A DNA stretch of 64,000 bases from Doryteuthis pealeii (lineage: Eukaryota; Mollusca; Cephalopoda; Myopsida; Loliginidae). How positions within the stretch are numbered: position 1 is the stretch's first letter; each line of letters begins with the position of its first letter. Both the position numbers and the translations under genes were made by a program. The notes under the pieces were generated by a model. The model did no database searches. It had not been told where the DNA came from and was given only the letters and a program-made list of their open reading frames with translations. The stretch spans positions 80,386,917 through 80,450,916 of the forward strand of contig CM042151.1 in the NCBI GenBank assembly GCA_023376005.1, in the 5' to 3' direction. Shown one piece after another: positions 55,387-63,516 of this stretch.

Positions 55387-55536
55387 ACAGCCTAATGGTT
55401 AAGGTGCCGGACTGACACCCAACCGATCGGATTTCAATTCCGGCTGTAGGTAGCTTACAAAATGTTCTAGCCACACTGAAGAGACTTGATAAGTCGAAAC
55501 ACGTGTCTGTGGATGACCCTATATATATATATATAC
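55387..55536 (+). mobile_element. tRNA-headed hammerhead SINE-like unit with (TA)n tail
   Basis: The head 55387-55447 keeps a 6-bp acceptor-like pair (ACAGCC/GGCTGT), CTAATGGTTAAGGTGC as A-box region and GGATTTCAATTCC as B box. The hammerhead begins 24 bp later (55471) and is followed within 10 bp by (TA)n at 55519-55536. No further body. A shortened anticodon arm rules out a normal tRNA. Confidence 0.7.
55471..55512 (+). ncRNA. Hammerhead ribozyme motif (type I)
   Basis: Stem I CCACA (55471-55475) with TGTGG (55508-55512); core CTGAAGA (55476-55482, position 7 is A, which is tolerated); stem II GACTT-GAT-AAGTC; GAAA (55496-55499); stem III self-complementary ACACGTGT; C before the cleavage point at 55507. 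All invariant core bases present. Confidence 0.82.
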
Positions 55537-55597
55537 TCTCATTGGGCACCTCATAATTCTGGCCTAATGCACCATCTAAGCTAAGCTTAGTAAATAA
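55537..55597 (+). mobile_element. SINE S3 3' fragment
   Basis: TCTCATTGGGCACCTCATAA..AAGCTAAGCTTAGTAAATAA, the reverse complement of the tail in 55853-55975 and 50600-50715. Confidence 0.65.
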
Positions 55598-55838
55598 CAA
55601 TTAGTTCAGTCGGTAGAGCGTTTGGCTAGGAATCACAAGGTTCCAGGTTCGATCCCGGCCCTCGCCAACTCAGCGTATGAGTAGCACTGGATCTGTGTGG
55701 TAAAGTGAGGAGGTGATGGTAGGTGTGGCCTGCACCTCAGACGCTAAAATAATCTCTTTGGTTTAGCACTAGTGAAAAGGGGATAGACTCCTCACTGTTG
55801 GCTCACACCGACATTAGGCTGCCCTGCCACCAACGATA
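55598..55838 (+). mobile_element. SINE S1 copy
   Basis: TTCAGTCGGTAGAGCG head, B box GGTTCGATCCC and the body to TTAGGCTGCCCTGCCACC; followed by (TA)n at 55837-55852. Confidence 0.85.
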
Positions 55839-55852
55839 TATATATATATATA

Positions 55853-55975
55853 TAGTTATTTACTAAGCTTAGCTTAGATGTTGTAATAGACCTGAAGTAT
55901 GGGGTGCCCAATGAGAATTGAACACACTAACAATGTTTTGTGAATCTAGCTTGCTAAGCATTACACCTCATGAGG
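55853..55975 (-). mobile_element. SINE S3 copy
   Basis: TTACTAAGCTTAGCTTAGAT, GGGTGCCCAATGAGAATTG and AGCTTGCTAAGCATTACACC, matching 50600-50715. Confidence 0.7.
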
Positions 55976-55983
55976 TCTATATA

Positions 55984-56268
55984 TATTTACCAACCTCTCC
56001 GCACAAGCAGGATGTGACACAAAGTCAATTTCTTAAGTGGAGTTCAACAGGTTTGAATTCAGAGTTTTCCTTCTTCTAGACGGGTTACCTAACCAAGGTT
56101 AAAGAGCCTAGTCTGCCCTACTATTTATCCATAGCTGGAGGGAGAGTAGGATTCATACATTTCCCAAGGGCATTAGCGCAAAGTGAAATGCAATTACCAC
56201 ATCCAGGATTTGAACTCAGGGCGACGAGTCCATTTCCCATGACTTTAACCATTAGACCACGCACTTCC
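55984..56268 (-). mobile_element. SINE S2, full-length copy
   Basis: Complete reverse-complement S2: tail AGGATGTGACACAAAG, body AGTTTTCCTTCTTCTAG and AGTCTGCCCTACTATTTA, B-box complement CCAGGATTTGAACTC and head AACCATTAGACCACGCAC. Confidence 0.85.
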
Positions 56269-56286
56269 ATACCTCATGAGGTATAT

Positions 56287-56425
56287 AAGTTAAGGTAGTG
56301 GGGACATGAAGTTAACAGTTTCTCACCTTTCTCAAAACAAGCACTTGATTTGAGACTCACTTAGGTGAGAAACTGTTAGTAACTAAGCATCATTGACCTC
56401 ATATCCACACTACCTTAACTTAGAT
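56287..56425. mobile_element. Foldback MITE family F, copy 2
   Basis: AAGTTAAGGTAGTGGGGACA and AACAGTTTCTCACC mirrored by GGTGAGAAACTGTTAGTAAC and ACACTACCTTAACTTA. The following TATTGAGTACT..TTACTTATAAATATA flank also matches the 49.97-kb flank. Confidence 0.7.
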
Positions 56426-56500
56426 ATACATACTCTATCAAAGATATTGAGTACTATTTACTTATAAATATAGCACACTATATTATCAATATTAAAAATT

Positions 56501-56504
<4 letters not shown>

Positions 56505-56538
<34 letters not shown>

Positions 56539-56770
56539 GAATAGTGAATGAAAAAATGAGAAAAGTATTTGCATGGAAAGGTGCTCAATGCTAATAAAGC
56601 AGAGCAGATTTATAATCAATGGTAATATTATGGTTTCACACTCATAACTTAAAGTTTCATGGTAATCCAATCATCAGATGAGGTCAGTGGTTGAGATGTC
56701 AAAAACCAGTCATGAAATGGTTGAGATGTTAAAAATCAAATTTTTTAGCATTTATATGAAGCGTTTTTCA
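56505..56770 (-). mobile_element. Hammerhead-bearing element, family as at 62.6 kb
   Basis: In minus orientation: 5' part (GATTTTTAACATCTCAACC..), hammerhead 56682-56641, body with GCTCTGCTTTATTAGCATTG and GCACCTTTCCATGCAAATAC, then (TA)n at 56535-56507. The body and tail match 62796-62900. No tRNA-like head can be recognised. Confidence 0.7.
56641..56682 (-). ncRNA. Hammerhead ribozyme motif (type I)
   Basis: Minus strand: stem I CTCAT/ATGAG; core CTGATGA; stem II TGG/CCA with an outer T-T mismatch; GAAA; stem III ACTT/AAGT; U before the cleavage point. The stem II closing mismatch may weaken it compared with the 62.6-kb copies. Confidence 0.72.
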
Positions 56771-56822
56771 CGCGATGGGAAATGTAAAGCTAAAAATGTT
56801 TTTTTTAAACTGTGGCTTGTTT

Positions 56823-57092
56823 AACGTTTATTTATATATATATATATTTGGGAGAATATGTGCTTAATTGAAGTCATACCTAATTTGAAAATTAATTAGT
56901 TGATAATGAATTAGGCGAATATATCTGTTCAAATGTAAGGCGTAAACAAATCGAGAAAAAGTCAATCTCTGTATGTACATTTCGGCCTATTATGCCTCAT
57001 CAGCAGAGTTATAGACTGGAAGCTGCTTTGTGTGTGAATCGAACCCTAACTGCCAGGCTGACAAGTGGAGATTCTAACCATTACACTAGCTT
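56823..57092 (-). mobile_element. tRNA-headed hammerhead SINE-like unit, complete
   Basis: In minus orientation: tRNA-like head 57092-57020 with AAGCT/AGCTT end pairing, A box TAGTGTAATGGTTAG, an anticodon-like TTGTCA loop suggestive of tRNA-Asp, and B box GGGTTCGATTC; hammerhead 57008-56967; a body of about 120 bp (ATTGACTTTTTCTCGATTTG, TACATTTGAACAGATATATT, TTAATTAATTTTC-like, GACTTCAATTAAGCACATA); and (TA)n at 56848-56831. The body is the arm of the 13.2-13.6 kb palindrome. Confidence 0.78.
56967..57008 (-). ncRNA. Hammerhead ribozyme motif (type I)
   Basis: Minus strand: stem I CTCTG/CAGAG; core CTGATGA; stem II GGC/GCC around ATAATAG; GAAA; stem III self-complementary ATGTACAT; A before the cleavage point. 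Every invariant core base is present. Confidence 0.8.
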
Positions 57093-57184
57093 GTTTTCCC
57101 AGATTTTTCGTTTTGTTTTCAAATGGATATATCCTACATTTTTTGGAGACTTGCTGGATGACAGTATGAGAGTACGCAAACAGT

Positions 57185-57252
57185 TTGTTTTTATATGGCG
57201 ATAGCCGACAATTTTGGGGGGAATATGTGCTTAATTGAAGTCATACCTAAGC
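57185..57252 (-). mobile_element. Fragment of the 13.2/56.8-kb hammerhead-element body
   Basis: TTTTTATATGGCGATAGCCGAC and GAATATGTGCTTAATTGAAG match 13220-13275; no ribozyme part remains. Confidence 0.65.
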
Positions 57253-57965
57253 CAATTAGAGCCCTGCTCCAGATGACTTCAAGTTCAAGGCTGTTGCAAA
57301 TTAAACTATTTAAATCCTGGTGTTATATTTTTTCCATTGTATACCATCAATTTTAGAATCTACACTTCCTTACACAAATGACAGGCTATGCCTATCCATT
57401 ATGTAACAAATACACGGTAGTGGCAGAGTTGAGTAAATACATACATTTGTGGGGTGACAAGAAGTTTAAAGGTTGCTGGTTATTTCTGGTGTATGTTCAC
57501 ATATTTCCTTTTAACCGCATCATATTTGGTGGTTGAGCTGAAAAGGAATTAAAGGAAGAAAAAGGAAGAGACAAAGACAAAAGGTAGTTTTAGGATTCAG
57601 GCTTTATTCATGGGTCATAAGTACCTTGTGGAGAGGAAATTTCTTCCTGTTCAGTAATAGTGTCTGACCCCAGTTGAAGCCCTAGTCCAAATGGTTGAGA
57701 GATTATCTTGGTGGTAGGAAATGGGGCATTTTTTCTGCACATGCTCAGAGGGTTCTTCTTATCTGAAGGCTCATGGGAGATTGTTATTTTTTCTTTTCTT
57801 TTCTTTTAATATTATTTTAATCCCCATACACTAATCTCACTGGTGACCACCAGGAAAAGCAGCATAGTAGTGCTGGTAACAATTGCACAATGTTTTATGT
57901 GTATGGTAACAGGCACATACAAAAGTATTTAAAGATGTGTGCAGAATCACAGATTGTATTTGGGT
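57253..57965. other. No gene; contains family H fragment
   Basis: 57720-57840 matches family H (CTGCACATGCTCAGAGGGTT, GAAGGCTCATGGGAG, AATCCCCATACAC). The rest is unrecognised. Confidence 0.45.
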
Positions 57966-57967
57966 AA

Positions 57968-58563
57968 TTCCATGTCAAATCATTCAGAAAAAAGTAAAAT
58001 TGTCATCCCCTTTAATTTTTCTGAAATTTTGTCCAGGTGTTGACTATGTTAACATTAGACGATCCCAAAAATTTGAGCTTCCATTTCCAAAAATTGGTAG
58101 AGTTATGTCAATTTTTAGCTCTCCAAATTTGGTGGGGTTCATGAAAAATGGCAACATTTTTGTCTGTAAAATAAGTTCAAGATCTTTCCTACTAGTAAAA
58201 ATTGGTCTATAAAAGCAAGGAATCCGAAAATGCTATCAAAAAAGTCTTAAAGTCAACCTGTTTTAAGTTATTGATGATTTCTGATTTTTTTTCCTAGCAA
58301 AAATGCTTTTATAAACCAATGTTTAGGAATAGGGACGATCTAGAACTAATTTTACACACAAATAGATCAGAAAAAGTCGCCATTTTTTGCAACCCCCCGC
58401 AAATTTGGAGAGCTAAAATTCGACATAATTCTGCCAATTTTTGGAAATGAAAGCTCAAATTTGGGAATTGGCTAATTTTATAATAATTCACACTTGGACA
58501 AAATTTCAGAAAAATTGAAGGGGATAGGTGAGATGGCCTGGATGATTTGACATGGAATTACCC
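57968..58563. mobile_element. Foldback repeat family B, complete copy
   Basis: Perfect 20-bp ends: GTAATTCCATGTCAAATCAT at the left, ATGATTTGACATGGAATTAC at the right, bounded by GG and CC. The arms pair for over 200 bp (TCCAAATTTGGTGGGGTT against AACCCCCCGCAAATTTGGA-type). Flanks give at most a 4-bp ATTT match. Non-coding MITE. Confidence 0.78.
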
Positions 58564-58837
58564 ATTTATAAAGACAAGAATTTTGCTATCATCATTCATG
58601 AGTTTTCAAGATTCAGGAATTTGAGATTCATTTTGTCATTAGATTTAAAAGTTAAAAAAAAAAAATTAAATTCCCAGTTTATAATAATTTTCATGATGTT
58701 GATATACATGAGTGAGTCAAAAGTTTTGCAATATTCAGGTAACATGAGGTACAATCCCACAGCTATAAAATATTACATTTAGCTAGTTCTAGTTCTAGTG
58801 AAGAGAAAAGGAGCTCTCAAAGTAGTTTTCTAGTTTG

Positions 58838-59022
58838 GTTGCCTGAACAAGGTTAAAGAGCCCAGTCGGCTTTATTATTTACCCATAGCTGGAGGGAGAA
58901 TAGATTCGTCCCTTTCTGCAGGGCATTAGCTCAGTTTGAAATGCAAAAAGGTACATTCAGGATTTGAATTTGTCTTGCTGTGTCCATTTACTATGACATA
59001 ACCATTACACCACATGACATGC
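58838..59022 (-). mobile_element. SINE S2 fragment
   Basis: AAGGTTAAAGAGCCCAGTCG, CCATAGCTGGAGGGAGAATA, CAGGATTTGAATT and CATAACCATTACACCAC in reverse-complement S2 order. A plus-strand S2 tail piece (AAATTGACCTTGTGTCACATCC, GGGTTGGTAAA) lies at 59055-59118. Confidence 0.75.
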
Positions 59023-59206
59023 CTCCTCTACTGCTTTTGCTGAGGTCATGCTTGTTAAACTGTGTTTTAGAAATTGACCTTGTGTCACATCCTACTTGTA
59101 TAGAAGGGTTGGTAAAATGTATAGACACACACTTTAAAAAAGGCATTTCTTGTGGTAGAAAAAATATCTTCAAATACTAACAGTCAGTTGCTTGATATTT
59201 ACAAAG

Positions 59207-59282
59207 AGGGTAATTCCATGTCAAATCATCCAGAAGAAAGTAAAATTGTCACCCATCCCTCCAATTTTTCTGAAATTTTATT
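59207..59282 (+). mobile_element. Family B left-end fragment
   Basis: GGGTAATTCCATGTCAAATC then GTAAAATTGTCACCCATCCC, truncated after CTGAAATTTTATT. Confidence 0.7.
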
Positions 59283-59505
59283 TACCTCGTACCCCACTTG
59301 TACGGGTTAGGCACAAAGCCCTATTAACGTGGGCCCACCCACAAACCGAAGCTCGTCATTCTGTACTTCTTAATGTTGTTTTGTGATGTATAAATAATAA
59401 AGCCTAGTGTTATATTTCGGAGTGAAACTTAATATCAACCCTGTCTTATTTTTAAGGAAACAGCGTATTTATATTGTTGTGTATTTCTTTTTACCATATT
59501 ACCTT
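59283..59505. other. No gene recognised
   Basis: A less AT-rich patch (59285-59360) carries no family signature. Confidence 0.4.
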
Positions 59506-59512
59506 TATGATC

Positions 59513-59675
59513 TCGATTAAGAAAGGATATGTTTTTCATTTACACCGTCAATATCCGGTTGTAGGTTAGGGTTAGGGGTTAGTTTTATAATTTAAAAAAT
59601 CTAAAAATCGTCTGTTAAAACAACCGGATATTGTCGGTTTAAATGAAAAACATGCCCTTTCTTAATCGAGATAAA
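59513..59675. mobile_element. Foldback element with a TTAGGG-like loop
   Basis: ATCTCGATTAAGAAAGG..TATCCGGTTG pairs with CAACCGGATA..CCTTTCTTAATCGAGAT; arms of about 50 bp. The loop holds GGTTAGGGTTAGGGGTTAG. Confidence 0.7.
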
Positions 59676-59689
59676 AAAGGGGTGCCTAA

Positions 59690-60350
59690 ACATCATATGG
59701 TCCTTTTTTTTTCTAATGAGTTCATTTTTTGTTTTGCTTTTGCTCAGGATCTTTTACAAAATGAATATTTCAACTAGTTCTATTTTAACAATAGATTGTT
59801 CCAATTTTTTATTATGCACAGTTTGTGTAGAGAAAATTATTTGAATTCTAATCTAGATGGTTTGGGATTTTGATTGACATCTCATAACCTTAGTTTTGAC
59901 CCCTCTCATCCTGTTGTGTGCAAGTGTGGGAAGGAGATAGTCTAGTCAGTCTCTTGCTGGGTGCTGATGAATGAAGACACAATGGGGGTGCAATTAGCTA
60001 GATTCTCACGCCACACGTGGTTAAGTGATCCAGACTTAAATCAAATAAAATGTGAATTCACAAAAGAAATGTTTTGAGTGGTCACTAAAAACAAATGAAA
60101 AACTAGAGCATTTCAACCAGCATCTTAAGAAGATCTTAAGAAAAGGACAGACTAACCAGATAGCAGAGGTTTAACAGATAGACAAACCAGCCATTGACTA
60201 AGAGCTACTCAGACAAAGCAAAAGAAATACAGAAAAAGCTGTTACTCAGAATCATAAGAAGAAATACCAGCCCAAGCAACAAGACAAAATATAAACTACA
60301 AGATAAGTATAGATTAAAGATTAAGATCAGTATGAGAAATACAACTATAC
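59690..60350. other. No gene recognised
   Basis: An A-rich stretch at 60050-60350 with many AAGA and ACCAG words has no open frame of note. Confidence 0.4.
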
Positions 60351-60354
60351 CGCC

Positions 60355-60930
60355 CTGTCAGCTGGGGCTTTAGAATGCACCGACTGCACATCTACAGAGG
60401 GGTAAGAATCCCCCAATGGGGTCACCTGTTGGCCGTGGGTGACGACCCATACCCAGATGGCTAAGCAGTCCATGACTTGCAATATTCCACTTTAGGTTTT
60501 TCTTGGGCTAGACAAGGCAGTCGGAGAGGCCCACTCCGATCAATCAGCTGGCCACGTCAAGCCCTAGCACCTATATGATTGACCCACCCTATTGCCCTCA
60601 TGGCAACCCCCAACACTTTTTATCATATGGGTACTAGAAGACGATGGCTGAGGGTCTACATGTTCTGGGAATGACATTAAACTCTATCTGATAGTGAGGT
60701 TCCATTTCTGGAGGTTTGGGGAATGTGGAGCACCCCTTTATCACCATTGCTCCCTGGTCCACTCTGACCCGGAGTGGTAGTACCTGTTAGGGTCCCATCT
60801 ATGGGTTAAATAGAAAAACATGAGTTTATAAACAAAATTGTATTATGCATTAAGAATGAATTTATTTCACAACTTTGTCGGTATTAAATTACCCACTGAG
60901 GTTGATATGCCATAAAACAAAACAAAAACA
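60355..60930 (-). repeat. Family A, full-length copy
   Basis: Reverse complement of the whole unit, from CCCTGTCAGCTGGGGCTTTA to TTGATATGCCATAAAAC. Best copy for a consensus of about 575 bp. Confidence 0.8.
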
Positions 60931-60944
60931 AACCAAATGACTAG

Positions 60945-61290
60945 ATAAATAAAACAATTTGAAATGGAAACTTAGTTCTGTTTCCCTCAAATAAAATTTT
61001 GCGTGCATCTATTAATTATTAAATAATTATTTTGAATATTGTAAACTAAATTTTACACAAAATCATAAAAAGGTATTTATTTATTCGTAAACCTTTTAGT
61101 TAACTTCTTGATATGGAAAAATGGCGAGAGTAAAAAATGATTTTTAAAATTGATTAGAAATTTTGCAAATGATTTTTTCCATTTTCTATAATGTGATGTA
61201 AGCAGTGACATAGTTTCAGTTACAGACAAATTAAGACTGAATCACCATCATTAAAAGTTATCATCTTTGAAGCTGATGTCTCTGATAAAG
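60945..61290 (+). repeat. Family G fragments
   Basis: AACAATTTGAAATGGAAACTTAG at 60953 and AGCAGTGACATAGTTTCAG with AGACAAATTAAGACTGAATC at 61200 correspond to the middle and end of family G. Confidence 0.6.
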
Positions 61291-61476
61291 ATATAGTGAA
61301 AATTCTTTTAAGCCGTAGCCATATCAGTCCTACTGTAATGCTACACTACTTCGAGTAATTGGTTGGTTGGTTTATTGATTTTAACGGCATATCAATCCGT
61401 CCAGGGTTATATCATGCCTAGCGGTTGGGGTGTTTACATATTGTGTATTCATATATATACTTTTAGTAATTGGTTT

Positions 61477-61588
61477 TAACAATGTGTTAGCATTATTGGG
61501 AATTATATTATATTAACAATGTGTTAGCATTATTGGGAATTATATTATATTAACAATGTGTTAGCATTATTGGGAATTATATTGTATG
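61477..61588 (+). repeat. Three tandem copies of a 37-bp unit
   Basis: AACAATGTGTTAGCATTATT plus GGGAATTATATTATATT, three times without visible change except the last end. It lies just upstream of the LINE fragment. Confidence 0.92.
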
Positions 61589-61614
61589 GCATTGGAGTAA
61601 TGATGTGCTTAAAG

Positions 61615-61915
61615 AAAAAGATAGATGGGAGCTACACAAGGATGCTGTATGCAGTCTTGAACAAATCCTGGAAGTGGCACAATACAAGAAAGCTGCTGTA
61701 TGGACATTTGCCTTTTATCACACAAACTAACTGAGTAAGACAAGACATCGTGGACACTAATGGAGAAGCAAGGATGAAAGTGAAACCTACACATGGACAC
61801 ACCAGTGTAGACTGACCAACAAAAACCTATGTCGATGTGTTGATTTTGGGTACTGTGCAAAGGACGTCCCAGGGACAATGACCAGTAGGGACTCGTGATG
61901 AGAGAGTTACGGGTA
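61615..61915 (+). pseudogene. LINE ORF2 C-terminal fragment
   Basis: The plus-strand reading SYTRMLYAVLNKSWKWH, then LLYGHLPFITQT, then in a shifted frame KTRHRGH*WRSKDE, PTHGHTSV and TKTYVDV, ending DERVTGI. This is the usual end of an APE-type LINE ORF2 of the kind common in marine invertebrates and fish. Stops and frameshifts throughout. Confidence 0.75.
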
Positions 61916-62112
61916 TCTGTCCTGCGGGCTTGACCTAATGATCATAATGTGGATAAGTAAAAAATTTTGCAACATAATGTGAGGCATAAATTCAGCTGCT
62001 CTGGATATTTTTTTTTTGCCAAGGTTGTAAAGGTGACACTTCATACTGGACTGTGAGATGCTAATCTTGCCTGATACTTTAAAAGTGCTACACACCAGAT
62101 TTGCCACTTTTT

Positions 62113-62132
62113 TATATATATATATATATAAG
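62113..62132. repeat. (TA)n microsatellite
   Basis: Short TA repeat about 150 bp before the hammerhead SINE unit. Confidence 0.85.
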
Positions 62133-62275
62133 ATTTTTGGATGTTCTTATTCACTTCGCCGAAGGGCATTCGGTCTGTTTGTTGTTATTATTCTCTCAAT
62201 AACGCCCCCTTACCTATTATGGTAGAGGCGTGTAGTATCGCTTGACAAGCTTAATTTCGCTAGGATGGTCAGCTG

Positions 62276-62560
62276 TGTACTGTGGCCGAGGCGATAAAAG
62301 TGTTTCACTAGTGTTTCACTGTGTCTGCTGAAGTTCCGGTTTCGATTTCTGTCGGAGGGAAATCGTTAGTATATACCGCTGATGAGACTTAATAAAGTCG
62401 AAACAGTCTGTACGGTATTCTACACATCGAGCCATCCTTTACTGGGATTACACTTGTCAAGTTCATTTTCTATAAGAAAAAGTATCGAATTTTATGCGAT
62501 ACATGCGTTGTAAGTGCCTTCAAGTAAAAATTTAATATATATATATATATATACATATAT
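62276..62560 (+). mobile_element. tRNA-headed hammerhead SINE-like unit, complete
   Basis: The head has TGGCCGAGGCGA (62283-62294) as A box and GGTTTCGATTTC (62338-62349) as B box, with Leu/Ser tRNA character. The hammerhead follows 24 bp after the B box (62373-62418), then about 115 bp of body (CCATCCTTTACTGGGATTAC, GATACATGCGTTGTAAG) and (TA)n at 62533-62560. Its head, ribozyme and body differ from the other units, so it is a separate family of the same design. Confidence 0.78.
62373..62418 (+). ncRNA. Hammerhead ribozyme motif (type I)
   Basis: Stem I ATACCG (62373-62378) with CGGTAT (62413-62418); core CTGATGA (62379-62385); stem II GACTT-AATA-AAGTC; GAAA (62400-62403); stem III ACA/TGT with a GTC loop; A before cleavage at 62412. 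A complete, fully paired consensus. Confidence 0.87.
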
Positions 62561-62587
62561 AATTAATGTTGATATTATGATTTCACA

Positions 62588-62629
62588 CTCATAACTTCAA
62601 GTTTCTTGGTAGTCCAATCATCAGATGAG
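62588..62629 (-). ncRNA. Hammerhead ribozyme motif (type I), left arm
   Basis: Identical to the right-arm motif but on the minus strand: stem I CTCAT/ATGAG, core CTGATGA, stem II TTGG/CCAA, GAAA, stem III ACT/AGT, U before cleavage. Confidence 0.8.
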
Positions 62630-62723
62630 AAGTGGTTGAGATGTAAAAAACCAGTCGTGAAATGGTAAAAATCAAATTTGATCTTTACCATTTCACGACT
62701 GGTTTTTTACATCTCAACCACTT

Positions 62724-62765
62724 CTCATCTGATGATTGGACTACCAAGAAACTTGAAGTTATGAG
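62724..62765 (+). ncRNA. Hammerhead ribozyme motif (type I), right arm
   Basis: Stem I CTCAT (62724-62728) with ATGAG (62761-62765); core CTGATGA (62729-62735); stem II TTGG-ACTA-CCAA; GAAA (62748-62751); stem III ACT/AGT with a TGA loop; U17 at 62760. Confidence 0.82.
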
Positions 62766-62904
62766 TGTGAAATCATAATATCAACATTAATTATAAAACT
62801 GCTCTGCTTTATTAGCATTGAGCACCTTTCCATGCAAATACTTTTCTCATTTTTTCATTCACTATTCATTATATATTATATACATATATATATATATATA
62901 TCTG

Positions 62905-63005
62905 TTAATATCTATCTATCTATGTCTGTTAATATCTATCTATCAATCTATAATAGAATTAATTAATTAATTATATGAATAGATAGAGATATATAGATAG
63001 AATAG
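62905..63005. repeat. Degenerate (TCTA)n/(TAGA)n tracts
   Basis: ATCTATCTATCTATG, twice, then ATAGATAGAGATATATAGATAG. Confidence 0.8.
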
Positions 63006-63510
63006 ACATATAGATATGAACTTACTGATATCTAAAATAAATACACTTGAAAAATTACAATGGTCTTATTGGTATGACCTTTGCACAAACCCTAAAAATC
63101 TTAAAATTGCAAATTTTTGCATGCCTGTGAGCCGTGTGGGGAAGTAGATTTTTGAAAATACAAAAATCAGTGAAATGGAAAGATGATACCAATAAGAACG
63201 GTTATTAGGTCTTTGAATAAGTAAAAATCAGTGAGGAGGCAAAGAAATGCCGAAATAAATTTATATCAGAACCAAAGTATCCATTTCTTCATAATAGTCT
63301 GTATATGAAAAAAAAAAAAAAAATGTAAATCTTTATAGCCGGGGTTTATTTTCAAATGCCAATATTTTTGATGATTGTCACTTCAACAGGACATGCACAT
63401 ATTCTTAATCTTGCATTTTGGGGCAAACACAAAAATATTCTAAATGTTGTTTCAATTATTTTTTGTTGAAAAGTTATTGTTTTGAAGCTGCCAGTTTTAT
63501 GGAAAAGTTC
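63006..63510. other. No gene recognised
   Basis: AT-rich; nothing shared with other parts of the window. Confidence 0.4.
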
Positions 63511-63516
63511 ATGTCG

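Larger units (their letters stand above)
62557..62900. mobile_element. Perfect palindrome of a hammerhead element, with one complete body
   Basis: 62557-62672 and 62681-62796 are inverted copies with no mismatch that I can see outside the centre (ATCAAATTTGAT). The right half continues with its body (TCTGCTTTATTAGCATTGAG, CCATGCAAATACTTTTCTC) to (TA)n at about 62885-62900. The left half runs into (TA)n at 62533-62560. Each arm has one ribozyme motif on opposite strands. Confidence 0.85.

Noticed and set aside
55220..55600. 126-codon minus-strand ORF with IYIYIY runs
   Set aside because: Mostly a (TA)n microsatellite and the hammerhead SINE read as protein.
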